From the NCBI GenBank assembly GCA_017617395.1, contig JAFZWG010000035.1, positions 1-42,709 on the forward strand: 42,709 nucleotides of DNA, written 5' to 3'. Positions 1 through 8,309 of this stretch are shown here, piece after piece; the stretch's first letter is position 1; every line of letters starts with the position of its first letter. Both the position numbers and the translations under genes were made by a program. A model generated the notes under the pieces. It saw only the letters and a program-made list of their open reading frames with translations. It searched no databases and was not told where the DNA came from. The DNA comes from Lachnospiraceae bacterium (GTDB lineage Bacteria; Bacillota; Clostridia; Lachnospirales; Lachnospiraceae).

Positions 1-1724
1 TGCTTCTCAAGAAGCTTCTTCTTACGCGTGAGATCACCGCCGTAGCATTTGGCGAGGACATCCTTGCGCATCGCTCGAACCGTCTCGCGCGCGATGATCT
101 TGCTGCCGACAGCAGCCTGAATCGGGATTTCGAAGAGTTGTCTCGGAATCTCCTCCTTGAGCTTCTCGCACATGCGGCGTCCGCGCTCGTACGAAGTTGC
201 CTCGTGCACGATAAATGAAAGCGCGTCGACCTCCTCGTGGTTGACGAGAATGTCAAGCTTCACAAGCTTCGAAGGCACATACTCCTTGAAGTCGTAATCA
301 AACGATGCGTAACCCTTCGAGCGGGACTTAAGCGCATCGAAGAAATCGTAGATGATCTCGTTAAGCGGCAGCTCGTACTTAAGAAGCGCTCTCGTCTGCT
401 CTAAGTACTCCATGCCAAGATACACGCCGCGACGGTCCTGGCAGAGCTTCATGATCGAACCCACATACTCGGTCGTCACCATGATCTCGGCACTTACAAA
501 CGGCTCCTCCATGTGCTCAATCTCCGAAGGATCCGGCAGGTTCGCCGGGTTCGAGATGTCAAGCACCGTGCCGTCCGTCTTGTACACTTTGTAAATAACG
601 CTCGGCGCGGTCGTCACGAGGTCGAGATTGTACTCTCGCTCCAGACGCTCCTGAATGATCTCAAGGTGAAGAAGTCCCAAGAATCCGCACCGGAAACCGA
701 AACCGAGCGCGATCGACGTCTCCGGCTCAAACTGAAGAGATGCGTCGTTAAGCTGAAGCTTCTCCAAAGCGTCGCGAAGATCCGGATACTTGGCGCCGTC
801 CGCAGGGTACATACCGCAGTACACCATCGGATTGACCTTCTTGTAGCCCGGAAGCGCGCTCGCCGCGGGACGGTTTGCGTCCGTCACGGTGTCGCCCACG
901 CGCGTGTCTTTGACGTTTTTAAGGCTCGCGGTGATATAGCCGACCATGCCGGCGGAAAGTTCGTCGCAGGGGATGAATTTGCCGGGACCGAGCGTACCGA
1001 TCTCAACCACATCCGCCTCAGCGCCGGTCGCCATCATGCGGATGCGCGACTGCTTGTTGATGCTTCCCTCTTTGATTCTGCAGAAAATGATAACGCCCTT
1101 GTAGGAGTCGTACACCGAGTCGAAAATCAGCGCCTGCAGCGGTGCCTCGGGGTCTCCTCCGGGAGCGGGAATCTTCGTTGTGATCTGTTCGAGGACCTCC
1201 TCGATGTTGATGCCCATCTTCGCGGAAATCAGCGGCGCGTCCGACGCCTCCAGACCGATCACGTCCTCAATCTCGTGGATGACACGGTCGGGCTCGGCGC
1301 TCGGAAGATCAATCTTGTTGATGACCGGCATGATCTCAAGATCATGGTCAAGCGCGAGGTAGACATTCGCAAGCGTCTGCGCCTCGATGCCCTGTGCGGC
1401 GTCAACAACAAGAATCGCGCCCTCGCATGCGGCCAGCGAACGCGACACCTCGTAGTTGAAGTCCACGTGGCCGGGCGTGTCGATCAGGTTGAAAATGTAT
1501 TCCTTGCCGTCCTTCGCCTTGTACACGGTGCGGATCGTCTGTGCCTTGATGGTGATTCCGCGCTCGCGCTCAAGGTCCATATTGTCCAAAACCTGCTCCT
1601 GCATCTCGCGCGACGTGAGCAACCCGGTCTTTTCGATAATCCGGTCCGCAAGGGTGGATTTGCCGTGGTCGATGTGCGCAATGATACAGAAATTGCGGAT
1701 TCTGCTTTGTTCTTCCTTCGTCAT
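1..1724 (-). CDS. lepA: Elongation factor 4 (LepA), 3' end beyond window
   Basis: This is a ribosome-associated translational GTPase that back-translocates or remodels stalled elongating ribosomes. Translating the minus strand from the ATG at 1724 gives [20 protein letters not shown], then the P-loop GKSTLADRI, the switch region RERGITIK, the DTPGHVDF G3 motif and the NKID G4 motif. Domain II and the EF-G-like domains follow, with the LepA-typical stretch [13 protein letters not shown]. About 574 codons lie in the window. It ends inside the conserved KKKLLEK stretch, so roughly the last 25-30 residues of a 600-residue family are off the left edge. AAAGGA about 10 nt upstream of the ATG is the ribosome binding site. 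It is divergent from the tRNA-Ser gene. Identification is secure. Confidence 0.97.
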   Translation of the reverse strand, partial: MTKEEQSRIRNFCIIAHIDHGKSTLADRIIEKTGLLTSREMQEQVLDNMDLERERGITIKAQTIRTVYKAKDGKEYIFNLIDTPGHVDFNYEVSRSLAACEGAILVVDAAQGIEAQTLANVYLALDHDLEIMPVINKIDLPSAEPDRVIHEIEDVIGLEASDAPLISAKMGINIEEVLEQITTKIPAPGGDPEAPLQALIFDSVYDSYKGVIIFCRIKEGSINKQSRIRMMATGAEADVVEIGTLGPGKFIPCDELSAGMVGYITASLKNVKDTRVGDTVTDANRPAASALPGYKKVNPMVYCGMYPADGAKYPDLRDALEKLQLNDASLQFEPETSIALGFGFRCGFLGLLHLEIIQERLEREYNLDLVTTAPSVIYKVYKTDGTVLDISNPANLPDPSEIEHMEEPFVSAEIMVTTEYVGSIMKLCQDRRGVYLGMEYLEQTRALLKYELPLNEIIYDFFDALKSRSKGYASFDYDFKEYVPSKLVKLDILVNHEEVDALSFIVHEATSYERGRRMCEKLKEEIPRQLFEIPIQAAVGSKIIARETVRAMRKDVLAKCYGGDLTRKKKLLEK

Positions 1725-1769
1725 GATCGCTATCCTTTTTCAATAATTTCCGTCGGTCGGAGTTTCTTT

Positions 1770-1799
1770 GATTTGGCGAAAGATAGGTATTGCCAAATC
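1770..1799. repeat. Perfect 8-bp inverted repeat between lepA and tRNA-Ser
   Basis: GATTTGGC (1770-1777) and GCCAAATC (1792-1799) are exact inverted copies separated by 14 bp. The right arm overlaps the -35 hexamer of the tRNA-Ser promoter. On the other strand the repeat lies in the presumed lepA leader or promoter zone. It could be a protein-binding site or an RNA hairpin; nothing in the sequence decides which. Confidence 0.5.
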
Positions 1800-1818
1800 C
1801 CGACATCTATAGTATAAT
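1790..1818 (+). promoter_or_regulatory. Sigma-A promoter of tRNA-Ser
   Basis: The -35 is TTGCCA (1790-1795), the spacer is 17 bp, and the -10 is TATAAT (1813-1818). The predicted start near 1825 lies just before the mature tRNA 5' end at 1833, as expected for a single tRNA gene. Confidence 0.8.
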
Positions 1819-1832
1819 GCAGACGTTGCTTT

Positions 1833-1921
1833 GCAGGAGTACCCAAGAGGCTGAAGGGTCTGGCTTCGAACACCAGTAGGTCGGTAACACCGGCGCAAGG
1901 GTTCAAATCCCTTCTCCTGCG
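1833..1921 (+). tRNA. tRNA-Ser (anticodon CGA)
   Basis: This is a class II tRNA of about 89 nt. The acceptor stem GCAGGAG (1833-1839) pairs fully with CTCCTGC (1914-1920), and the discriminator is G, as in serine tRNAs. The D-arm has a CCC/GGG stem. The anticodon loop TTCGAAC gives anticodon CGA, reading UCG. The long variable arm contains a CGGT/ACCG helix, and the T-arm is AAGGG-TTCAAAT-CCCTT. The base pair closing the anticodon loop is a C-A mismatch. The 3' CCA is not encoded. The gene stands alone between divergent lepA and convergent rpsT, with its own promoter and terminator. Confidence 0.93.
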
Positions 1922-1926
1922 CATCG

Positions 1927-1953
1927 CGCCCCGGATTCGTCCGAGGCGTTTTT
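1927..1953 (+). terminator. Rho-independent terminator of tRNA-Ser
   Basis: CGCCCCGGA and TCCGAGGCG form a 9-bp stem with one C-A mismatch around a TTCG tetraloop. A run of five T follows. It lies 6 nt after the tRNA. Confidence 0.85.
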
Positions 1954-1983
1954 GTTATGTAAAAACGCCTGCGGCAAAAGCAA

Positions 1984-2015
1984 GAAAAAAAGCGGGCCAG
2001 ATTGCTCTGTCCCGC
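1984..2015 (-). terminator. Rho-independent terminator of rpsT
   Basis: On the minus strand, GCGGG-A-CAGA, a GCAA loop and TCTG-G-CCCGC form a stem with one internal A-G mismatch. Seven T follow. It is 14 nt after the rpsT stop. Confidence 0.85.
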
Positions 2016-2029
2016 CGTTCATACGAACA

Positions 2030-2293
2030 TTAAGCCATTTTATTGACCGCACGCTGAAGTCTGGAAACTTTTCTTGCGGCATTATTCTTATGGAAAATGC
2101 CCTTAGCGGCAGCCTTGTCGATCGCAACGATCGCGGTCGTAAGATTGCTCTGAGCCAGAGTCTTGTCGCCGGCAGCCACGGCAGCGTCAACCTTCTTGGT
2201 CAGGGTCTTAATCTTCGACTTGATAATCTTGTTGCGCAAAGTCTTCGTCTCAATAACAAGAATTCTCTTCTTCGCAGATTTGATGTTTGCCAT
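2030..2293 (-). CDS. rpsT: 30S ribosomal protein S20
   Basis: This is a primary-binding small-subunit ribosomal protein that contacts 16S rRNA. The 87-residue product starts MANIKSAKKRILVIETKT, the classic S20 N-terminus. It is lysine-rich and helical throughout, ending in RLQRAVNKMA, and its length matches the family. The start at 2293 is chosen because AGGAGG lies about 7 nt upstream. A longer in-frame reading of 12 extra residues has no binding site. It has its own promoter (2377-2405) and terminator, so it is probably monocistronic although holA reads toward it. A GGAAAATGC word lies inside the gene (2092-2100). Confidence 0.97.
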   Translation of the reverse strand: MANIKSAKKRILVIETKTLRNKIIKSKIKTLTKKVDAAVAAGDKTLAQSNLTTAIVAIDKAAAKGIFHKNNAARKVSRLQRAVNKMA

Positions 2294-2376
2294 CTTCACA
2301 CCTCCTGTACGTAGTCTGGTTCTTCGCATGAATTGTGCACAGATCCGGACACGGACGCTCTGAACACACCGTGAGC

Positions 2377-2405
2377 ATTCTATTATACTTTTCTACGTCT
2401 GTCAA
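2377..2405 (-). promoter_or_regulatory. Sigma-A promoter of rpsT
   Basis: On the minus strand the -35 is TTGACA (2405-2400), the spacer is 17 bp and the -10 is TAGAAT (2382-2377). A TATAAT also occurs inside the spacer but at a non-canonical distance. The predicted leader is about 75 nt, long enough for S20 feedback control, which I infer only from general knowledge of ribosomal-protein genes. Confidence 0.8.
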
Positions 2406-2423
2406 TAGAAAAATTCAAAAAAG

Positions 2424-3404
2424 TCAACCATTCCCGCACTGTTTCATCAAAAACAGCTCCACAGCCATTCGATCGGGCATCGAACCGTTCTTCACCTTCG
2501 CCTCAAGCTCCGCTCCGAACGCTACCGCAGCGGTCACCGCATCGATGGACGCGGCCTTGCTGACCTTGAGGTATTTGCCGACCACATACGAGCTCATCTT
2601 GAGCTGCGAGCCGATGTCGACCGAGGACAAACCCTTTCGCTGCATCCGAAGGACAAGCGAGAATTGGTAAAAGCTGTTCGTAAGATTGTAAAGGATCAAC
2701 GCCGGCGGCGTCTGCGCCGTGAGAAGCTCCCGATATAACGACACCGCGGACTTGCGGTTCTTCGCAACGATCGCATCGATCATCTTAAACATCTGGCCCT
2801 GCGTGATCGCTGTCGTGAGCGTTAAGATATCCTCTCTTCTCACTTCGTCGCGCCCGTAGCAATACGCAGAGAGCTTGTCGACCTCGTTCGTGATCGCTGT
2901 GAGGTCACCGCCGGTGATGTCAACCAAAAGCCTTGCATCGGCGTCCGTAATATTGAGCTGCGCTCTCTTTAAAAGCGTCGCGGCAAATGTCACCGCATCG
3001 GTCTCGCGAAGCGGCTCAAACGTCGCAATATGACCATTTTCCTCGATGTATTTGTATAGGCGATTCCGCTTGTCGCACTCCTTCTCGGAGAAGATGAAAT
3101 ATGTCGTATCCGGAATCTCCTCGAGATGGTCCGCGAGCGCACACGAAGTCTTTAACCATCCGGTATCGCGGAGTATGATCACTCTTCGCTCCGCAAGAAA
3201 CGGCAGCGTCACCGCCGTCTCCAGAACCTCCATCGGGTCCGCCTTCGCACCCTCGAAGACAACGCGATTCATCGTGTCGTCCTCCGGCAGCAGAGCCTTC
3301 GAAATTCGGCTTAAGTAGACACGCCGAAGGTAGTCCTCCGTTCCGGTCAGAACGTAGAACCTTCGAAGATTCCCCGATTTGAGGTCATCCCGGATCGTGT
3401 TCAT
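2424..3404 (-). CDS. holA: DNA polymerase III delta subunit (clamp loader)
   Basis: The delta subunit opens the beta sliding clamp during clamp loading at the replication fork. The 326-residue product is the usual HolA size. Recognisable parts are an N-terminal FYVLTGTEDYLRRVYLSRI segment, a central ITGGDLTAITNEVDKLSAYC, typical of the AAA+-like region, and a helical C-terminal domain ending FLMKQCGNG. It starts only 4 nt after psd ends, so it is the last gene of the comEA-to-holA run. No terminator is visible before the rpsT promoter. holA directly upstream of rpsT is a common Firmicute arrangement. Confidence 0.93.
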   Translation of the reverse strand: MNTIRDDLKSGNLRRFYVLTGTEDYLRRVYLSRISKALLPEDDTMNRVVFEGAKADPMEVLETAVTLPFLAERRVIILRDTGWLKTSCALADHLEEIPDTTYFIFSEKECDKRNRLYKYIEENGHIATFEPLRETDAVTFAATLLKRAQLNITDADARLLVDITGGDLTAITNEVDKLSAYCYGRDEVRREDILTLTTAITQGQMFKMIDAIVAKNRKSAVSLYRELLTAQTPPALILYNLTNSFYQFSLVLRMQRKGLSSVDIGSQLKMSSYVVGKYLKVSKAASIDAVTAAVAFGAELEAKVKNGSMPDRMAVELFLMKQCGNG

Positions 3405-3408
3405 ACAC

Positions 3409-4359
3409 TTACTCCATGATAATATCGTCGCCCTCGACCGTAAACTGTGCTCTGCAGTCAGCGGGAAGCGTACCGATGCGCTGTCCCATCTTGACTACGG
3501 TCTCGTAACCGGCCTTCGTGTTCGCCAGAAGATCCGCACTCGGAACATAGCTTCCGCCGGGCACGAGTACAAGGATCGTCGAACCGCCGAACTCAAAATG
3601 GCCCTGCTCCTGTCCCTGCACAACATCCGCGGGACCGGGCTGATCGTTGACGATCTTGCCGACGCCGAGCGCTCCAACCTGCATCACACCGACATACTGC
3701 TTCGTGTTCTGATTGAAAATGAGGCAATAGCGGCGGGCATTTTCCCGATAGACGGCCGCATACTTGTGGATCATCGGATGCACCGTCATCAGCTTCCCGG
3801 GAATCACGCGATCCTCGGTCTTACCGCCTGTGATCGGATACATGTAATGATGGTAATCGTCGAGACTCAAGCGGAGCAAAAACAGGTAACCGCCGTTGAA
3901 GAAGCGGCTCTCGTCGGGGTCCGTCAACAGCTCACCGACCGTGTACGGAACGCCCTTGATGGCAAAGCTGTAATCCTCGGAAATCCGGTACACGCTCGCC
4001 TTGCAGTCGCACGGCGAAAGCAGGGCATCCTCCGAGACCGTGAACGGCCGGCTTTCCGGCTTGATCTCACGGCAGAAGAAATCCTGAAACGACGTGTACT
4101 TCTTCTTTTTGTACTCCGAGAGGCGGATTCCGTTCTTGCGAACAAAATGCGTGACGGAAAATGCAGAGAAGAACGACTTTAAAACAAGTCGCTCCAAGTT
4201 CGCAAACCACGCCGCGGAGACAAACTTCATAATCGCTCTTGTCGGAAGGTGCGCAAACATCTTCTCAATAAGCCGATTATTGGAAATCGGGATGGGCACT
4301 TCCCGGCCATCCCGATCTAAATAACAATACGATTCTGTGTAATAGTAATTGCGTGTCAT
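3409..4359 (-). CDS. psd: Phosphatidylserine decarboxylase proenzyme
   Basis: This pyruvoyl-dependent membrane enzyme converts phosphatidylserine to phosphatidylethanolamine. The product from ATG 4359 is 316 residues. The self-cleavage motif FGGST is at residues 257-261, so the pyruvoyl group should form on Ser260. A catalytic histidine lies in DYHHYMYP (about 168-175), and an Asp lies in the SPCDC segment near 118. I chose 4359 because its ATG overlaps the pssA stop (ATGA, 4 bp), implying translational coupling; 12 further upstream codons are open but lack a binding site. With pssA it forms a complete serine-to-PE branch from CDP-diacylglycerol. Two GGAAAATGC words lie in this gene (3737-3745, 4156-4164). 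Confidence 0.95.
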   Translation of the reverse strand: MTRNYYYTESYCYLDRDGREVPIPISNNRLIEKMFAHLPTRAIMKFVSAAWFANLERLVLKSFFSAFSVTHFVRKNGIRLSEYKKKKYTSFQDFFCREIKPESRPFTVSEDALLSPCDCKASVYRISEDYSFAIKGVPYTVGELLTDPDESRFFNGGYLFLLRLSLDDYHHYMYPITGGKTEDRVIPGKLMTVHPMIHKYAAVYRENARRYCLIFNQNTKQYVGVMQVGALGVGKIVNDQPGPADVVQGQEQGHFEFGGSTILVLVPGGSYVPSADLLANTKAGYETVVKMGQRIGTLPADCRAQFTVEGDDIIME

Positions 4360-5021
4360 ACAATCAAAACTCCTGCAAACAATGCGAGACTGCACACAAT
4401 CATGATGATCATGCCCTTCTTGTGCGGCTTGCGCACAGGGAAGTTGAAAATATACAAAAATGCCACGAACAGCATAAATGCGCTGAAGAACACCGGCAAT
4501 ACCGACGTAACACCGAAGATCAACCCGAGGATGCGGCCCGCAATGTACGCAACCGGAACACCGATTGCAGATGCCGTGATAGGCATTCCCTGATAGTACT
4601 CTCTGCGCTCATTTGTCTCCGCCTGGCGCTCCTCCTCGGTCACATTGAAGTACGCAAGACGAATCACGCCGCAGATGGTGAGAACAAGGCCCGCGATCAG
4701 ACCGAGAAAACGCATCTCCGATCCAAAATACAACATGTACGCAATCGTTGCGGGCGTAACGCCGAAACAAACGATGTCGCACAGCGAATCCAGCTGAATA
4801 CCGAACTTCTTCTCCTGCTCCGTACGCTTCACAAGCCGCGCCACCGTGCCGTCAAACATATCGCACAGACCCGCGATCATCAAAAAGAAGATGCTCCACC
4901 GAAAATCGGTCTGCTCCGTCGCATTCCACGCCAGAAACATGCTGACAAATGCAAATGTAACTCCGGTATACGTAAGAATCACGGAAGGATTATAAAAGCC
5001 GACAAAACGTTTTTCTTTCAT
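4356..5021 (-). CDS. pssA: CDP-diacylglycerol-serine O-phosphatidyltransferase
   Basis: This integral membrane enzyme makes phosphatidylserine from CDP-diacylglycerol and L-serine. The 221-residue product carries the CDP-alcohol phosphotransferase signature: DMFDGTVAR, then FG, then LDSLCD at about residues 55-85. The stretch between AR and G is 11 residues, a known spacing variant of this subfamily. Several hydrophobic segments follow (for example IAGLVLTICGVIRLAYF and FFSAFMLFVAFLYIF). The ribosome binding site AAGGGTG lies upstream of the ATG. It overlaps psd by 4 bp and lies 68 nt after comEC. A possible promoter of its own lies in that gap. Confidence 0.95.
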   Translation of the reverse strand: MKEKRFVGFYNPSVILTYTGVTFAFVSMFLAWNATEQTDFRWSIFFLMIAGLCDMFDGTVARLVKRTEQEKKFGIQLDSLCDIVCFGVTPATIAYMLYFGSEMRFLGLIAGLVLTICGVIRLAYFNVTEEERQAETNERREYYQGMPITASAIGVPVAYIAGRILGLIFGVTSVLPVFFSAFMLFVAFLYIFNFPVRKPHKKGMIIMIVCSLALFAGVLIV

Positions 5022-5057
5022 GAAACAACACCCTTAAACAGTAAAATTTCAAGAAGT

Positions 5058-5086
5058 ATCTTATCATCATTTGTCGCAAAAATCAA
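5058..5086 (-). promoter_or_regulatory. Possible promoter for pssA-psd-holA
   Basis: On the minus strand, TTGATT (5086-5081) and TAAGAT (5063-5058) are 17 bp apart in the A/T-rich comEC-pssA gap. Each hexamer matches consensus at four of six positions, so this is a modest candidate. Confidence 0.35.
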
Positions 5087-5089
5087 ACC

Positions 5090-7396
5090 CTATTTCCCCC
5101 TACTGTCAAAAAAGCAGGACACATTTACAGCACTTTTGCCAAGCTCGGTCGTCACCTGCCCGTCCTCAAGTGTCACGTACACCTCCGCGCCGGAACCCGC
5201 AAGTCCGGCCAGAACCTTCTCGGACGGATGCCCGTAGTTGTTCTTCCCGACCGACACGACCGCCACCTCGGGCGCCACACTCACGAAAAATTCATCCGAC
5301 AACGAATACACCGACCCGTGATGCGCAACTTTTAAATACTCGCACGCGCGAAGCAGCGCCGGGTACCGCTTCATGGTCTCCTCAAGAGTCGCCGCATCCG
5401 CGTCCGCAGCAAACACAGCCTCACCGTAGCGGTCCTCCATGTGAAGGATCAGATTCGTTTCGTTTCGGTCCTCCTCAAGGATTCCGTTCGCAGGCCACAA
5501 CACATCAAACCGCAGTTCGCCAGAGAAAAACCCGCACGGAACCGTAAGCGCCTCTCCCGCTCTCACTGTCCGCAGAGGCTCTCTGCCCGCCTCCTCCAGT
5601 TTCATTGCGAACTCACTGTCCGCTTCGTACGGCGATATGTATACAATTGTTTTCTTCCACTCCTTCGTCAAAAGCTCCGCAATTCCGATGCAATGGTCGG
5701 CATCCGTGTGCGTCACAAACACGACATCCGGTGCATTGTACCCATGGTATGTTAGAAAAGGCTTCAGCACCTTCTCCCCGACATCCTTGCGGGACGTGCT
5801 CCCGCAATCGATCACGATGCAGCACTCGCCCTTCAGGATCACGCAGCAATCCCCCTGACCGACCGAGAGATTGACAATGCGGCACTCTGTCGAATGAATC
5901 GGAAGAAAGCATAAAAAGCCAAGCGCCATCAACGCATACGCAGCCTTGCTCCTTCGATACGCCAGATGCGCTGTCGCCACCGCAACCACTATATAGAATC
6001 CGAACCGAAGCATTGTCGGCTTACCGAGCACCAGTACTGTACCGGGCAGTTTTTGACACCATTCAGTCAACCGATTGATAAATGAAAGGCCGAAATGCGC
6101 CGGTCCCGCTGCGAAACGCCCGACCCGGCAGCTCACGGCGGCAAACGAAACCCCTGCAACAATCGAGAGAAAGATGATCGTAATCAGCGGCACGATAATC
6201 GCGTTGATGATAAACCCGACCGTCGTAATCCGATAAAAAATGCTGACTTGAACCGGCAGCAAAAGAAATTGAAGCATCAACGAAAACCGAAGCATCTCGG
6301 CAAGGAAGTTTTCTTTCGCTGCCTTCCCGACCACCTTTTTCTTCGGATCTTTTGCTAACCGACATAATAGCCGGTTAAAATCCTCTCTTCCCTCCGCAAT
6401 CACCAGAATTGCGAACGCGCACGCGAAGGACAACACAAAGCCGGTCTGAAATACGACCGAAGGACTGTTTAGCATCACAAGTGCCATCAAGAAAGCAACC
6501 GAGGTTCGTCGGTCCGAAGTCCTTCGAAAACATAGTCCGAGACTAACGAACAAAAAGTATAAAACAGCGCGGACACACGACACCGGAAATCCTGCAATCA
6601 CGCCGTACAGCAAAAGCAAAACCGATGCCGCCAGGCGCGCATATGCCTTTCGAAGAAACCGTCCGAACAACCAGACGGCCGCTCCGCCAAGAGCAGCAAC
6701 GTGCATTCCGCTTACGGCGAGCACATGCGCCACCCCGAGGTCCCGATACCTGACATACACATCGTCGTCGATCTCATCGCGGACACCGCACAGAATTCCT
6801 GCAGCGATACCGCTTGTCTCCTCAGGAAATACCTTTCCCAGTGTGTCAACCATTTTTCGCCGCAGTTTCGCTATTGCAGTTTTGATTCCTCCACGATACT
6901 CGCCCGTATGCTCGTAACTTTCCGCAGAGAGCAACACACCAATTCCCCGGTAATATGCGCTCGCGTCCCACTCGCCTTCATTTGAAGGGCCTTCAATCTC
7001 CGTAAAAGGACCTTTCAGTTTAACATACTCGCCATATTCCGGCGGAGCTTCCTTGCAATACACAAGCACCGCAAAGTCTGAGGCCTCGTCAACAGGTTTG
7101 GCGGCGAACCATTTTTCGCGCACTTCGGTGACAACCGCTGAAACCACGGCTTCACTCGTGATGCGGGCTTTCCATTCATTTTCGCGTACCAAAAACAGAC
7201 GACCGTACATTACGCCCGTTACAAAGCAAAACAAGATGATGAAACTTTTCTTTGGGAGTCGTCGCAGGACAGCCGAAACGGCAAGAAGTAACATGATAAT
7301 AAAGCCGATGACCATCGCCGCTACGGGCGACGTCGTCATCGCACAGATGATGCCTGCGACAACACAGAGGGACGCCCAAAACAGCGGGCGTTTCAC
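5090..7396 (-). CDS. comEC: ComEC/Rec2 competence DNA channel
   Basis: ComEC forms the inner-membrane channel that takes up single-stranded DNA in naturally competent bacteria. The 768-residue product has an N-terminal hydrophobic block and a soluble OB-like region (about 60-170). The ComEC competence core with multiple membrane helices includes LAVSGMHVAALGG. The C-terminal metallo-beta-lactamase domain begins at LSVGQGDCCVIL and has the metal motif HTDADH near residue 563 and VAHHGS. The start is GTG, preceded by AAAGGA. The full three-domain architecture suggests a functional protein. It follows the GerMN lipoprotein by 22 nt and shares a strand with comEA, with a two-component system between them. 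In some Clostridia com genes persist without shown transformability. Confidence 0.95.
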   Translation of the reverse strand: MKRPLFWASLCVVAGIICAMTTSPVAAMVIGFIIMLLLAVSAVLRRLPKKSFIILFCFVTGVMYGRLFLVRENEWKARITSEAVVSAVVTEVREKWFAAKPVDEASDFAVLVYCKEAPPEYGEYVKLKGPFTEIEGPSNEGEWDASAYYRGIGVLLSAESYEHTGEYRGGIKTAIAKLRRKMVDTLGKVFPEETSGIAAGILCGVRDEIDDDVYVRYRDLGVAHVLAVSGMHVAALGGAAVWLFGRFLRKAYARLAASVLLLLYGVIAGFPVSCVRAVLYFLFVSLGLCFRRTSDRRTSVAFLMALVMLNSPSVVFQTGFVLSFACAFAILVIAEGREDFNRLLCRLAKDPKKKVVGKAAKENFLAEMLRFSLMLQFLLLPVQVSIFYRITTVGFIINAIIVPLITIIFLSIVAGVSFAAVSCRVGRFAAGPAHFGLSFINRLTEWCQKLPGTVLVLGKPTMLRFGFYIVVAVATAHLAYRRSKAAYALMALGFLCFLPIHSTECRIVNLSVGQGDCCVILKGECCIVIDCGSTSRKDVGEKVLKPFLTYHGYNAPDVVFVTHTDADHCIGIAELLTKEWKKTIVYISPYEADSEFAMKLEEAGREPLRTVRAGEALTVPCGFFSGELRFDVLWPANGILEEDRNETNLILHMEDRYGEAVFAADADAATLEETMKRYPALLRACEYLKVAHHGSVYSLSDEFFVSVAPEVAVVSVGKNNYGHPSEKVLAGLAGSGAEVYVTLEDGQVTTELGKSAVNVSCFFDSRGK

Positions 7397-7418
7397 TCAG
7401 GATATCCTTTCTTTTTGA

Positions 7419-8309
7419 CTACGGTTCGTTCTCCTGCCTTCGCAGAATCCCCGGCACTTCGTATGTGCCGTAGGTTGTAAGACGCTTCCCGTCTACAGAG
7501 ATTACGACTCCGTCAATATAGTCGAGATTTACGATCAACGTATCGGCAATCGATTGAATAACAAGATTGGCAGGAACGTTCTTCTTATCACTGACAAACT
7601 CTTTAGAAAGATTCACACTGCAGATTCCGTCTCTGGTGTTGACCGAGAGAATCTTCGTCTTCGCAGGGATACACGAAATAGCGCCTTCCTCGGACGCTAT
7701 CGGGCCGGCAATCAGAATCTCCAAAAGGTATTGTTCCCGACGCTTTATATCATCCAGAACAACAGGGCGCTCCGCCTCAACAAGCTCCGTTCCGCTTTCG
7801 CTTAAGAAGTAAAGCTTCAAAAGAAACGGCTCCGACGGTGTGTCGAGCGTCGTCACGAACTGCTCTTTGCGCATAACCTCCTCCGTCGGGGGAAGATCTG
7901 CACCTTCCACGCGGAACACTACGCCGTCCACGGCTTCGGGTCCACAAAGTGTCCGAACGATGGCCGCACGAATCAATACCTCGCGAAGCACATCATCCAC
8001 GCGGTACGACTGGAAGGTAACGGTCACGATACCGTCGGCAAATGTCATATCCTTATACATAACAGAGTCCGAAATCGGCGCAATGCGGTCGCTTCCGGAG
8101 ACCTGAAGTTGTCCAATCAGCTCGCGGATCAATGAATCGGTCGTCACGGCAGACGGCGAATAGCCGACTTCCGTAAGACCTTTGCCGTTCGTACTCAGAT
8201 AATAGACGGTAAACGGATGCTCCTCCGACGGTTTGCTGGTCCGGCTGCAGGCACACAAACCAAGGCTCGTCAGCAAGAGGATTCCGATGATGATCACATA
8301 CTTTCTCAT
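7419..8309 (-). CDS. GerMN-domain lipoprotein
   Basis: This is a predicted cell-surface lipoprotein. The 296-residue product has a signal peptide with lipobox LCAC (Cys21). Two GerMN-type repeats follow, as in Bacillus GerM: one at about 32-140 (FTVYYLSTNG ... VDGVVFRVEG) and one at about 165-280 (LLKLYFLSES ... IDGVVISVDG). GerMN domains occur in sporulation/germination proteins and in actinobacterial LpqB. Its ATG overlaps the kinase stop by 4 bp (ATGA), so kinase and lipoprotein are translationally coupled. That context favours a sensory or envelope-stress partner over a germination role. At 296 residues it lacks room for the beta-propeller of LpqB. Confidence 0.85.
   Translation of the reverse strand: MRKYVIIIGILLLTSLGLCACSRTSKPSEEHPFTVYYLSTNGKGLTEVGYSPSAVTTDSLIRELIGQLQVSGSDRIAPISDSVMYKDMTFADGIVTVTFQSYRVDDVLREVLIRAAIVRTLCGPEAVDGVVFRVEGADLPPTEEVMRKEQFVTTLDTPSEPFLLKLYFLSESGTELVEAERPVVLDDIKRREQYLLEILIAGPIASEEGAISCIPAKTKILSVNTRDGICSVNLSKEFVSDKKNVPANLVIQSIADTLIVNLDYIDGVVISVDGKRLTTYGTYEVPGILRRQENEP

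Noticed and set aside
513-1817. A 434-codon open frame on the plus strand opposite lepA
   Set aside because: It is antisense to a clear LepA reading frame and has no binding site or domain. It also runs into the tRNA promoter region.
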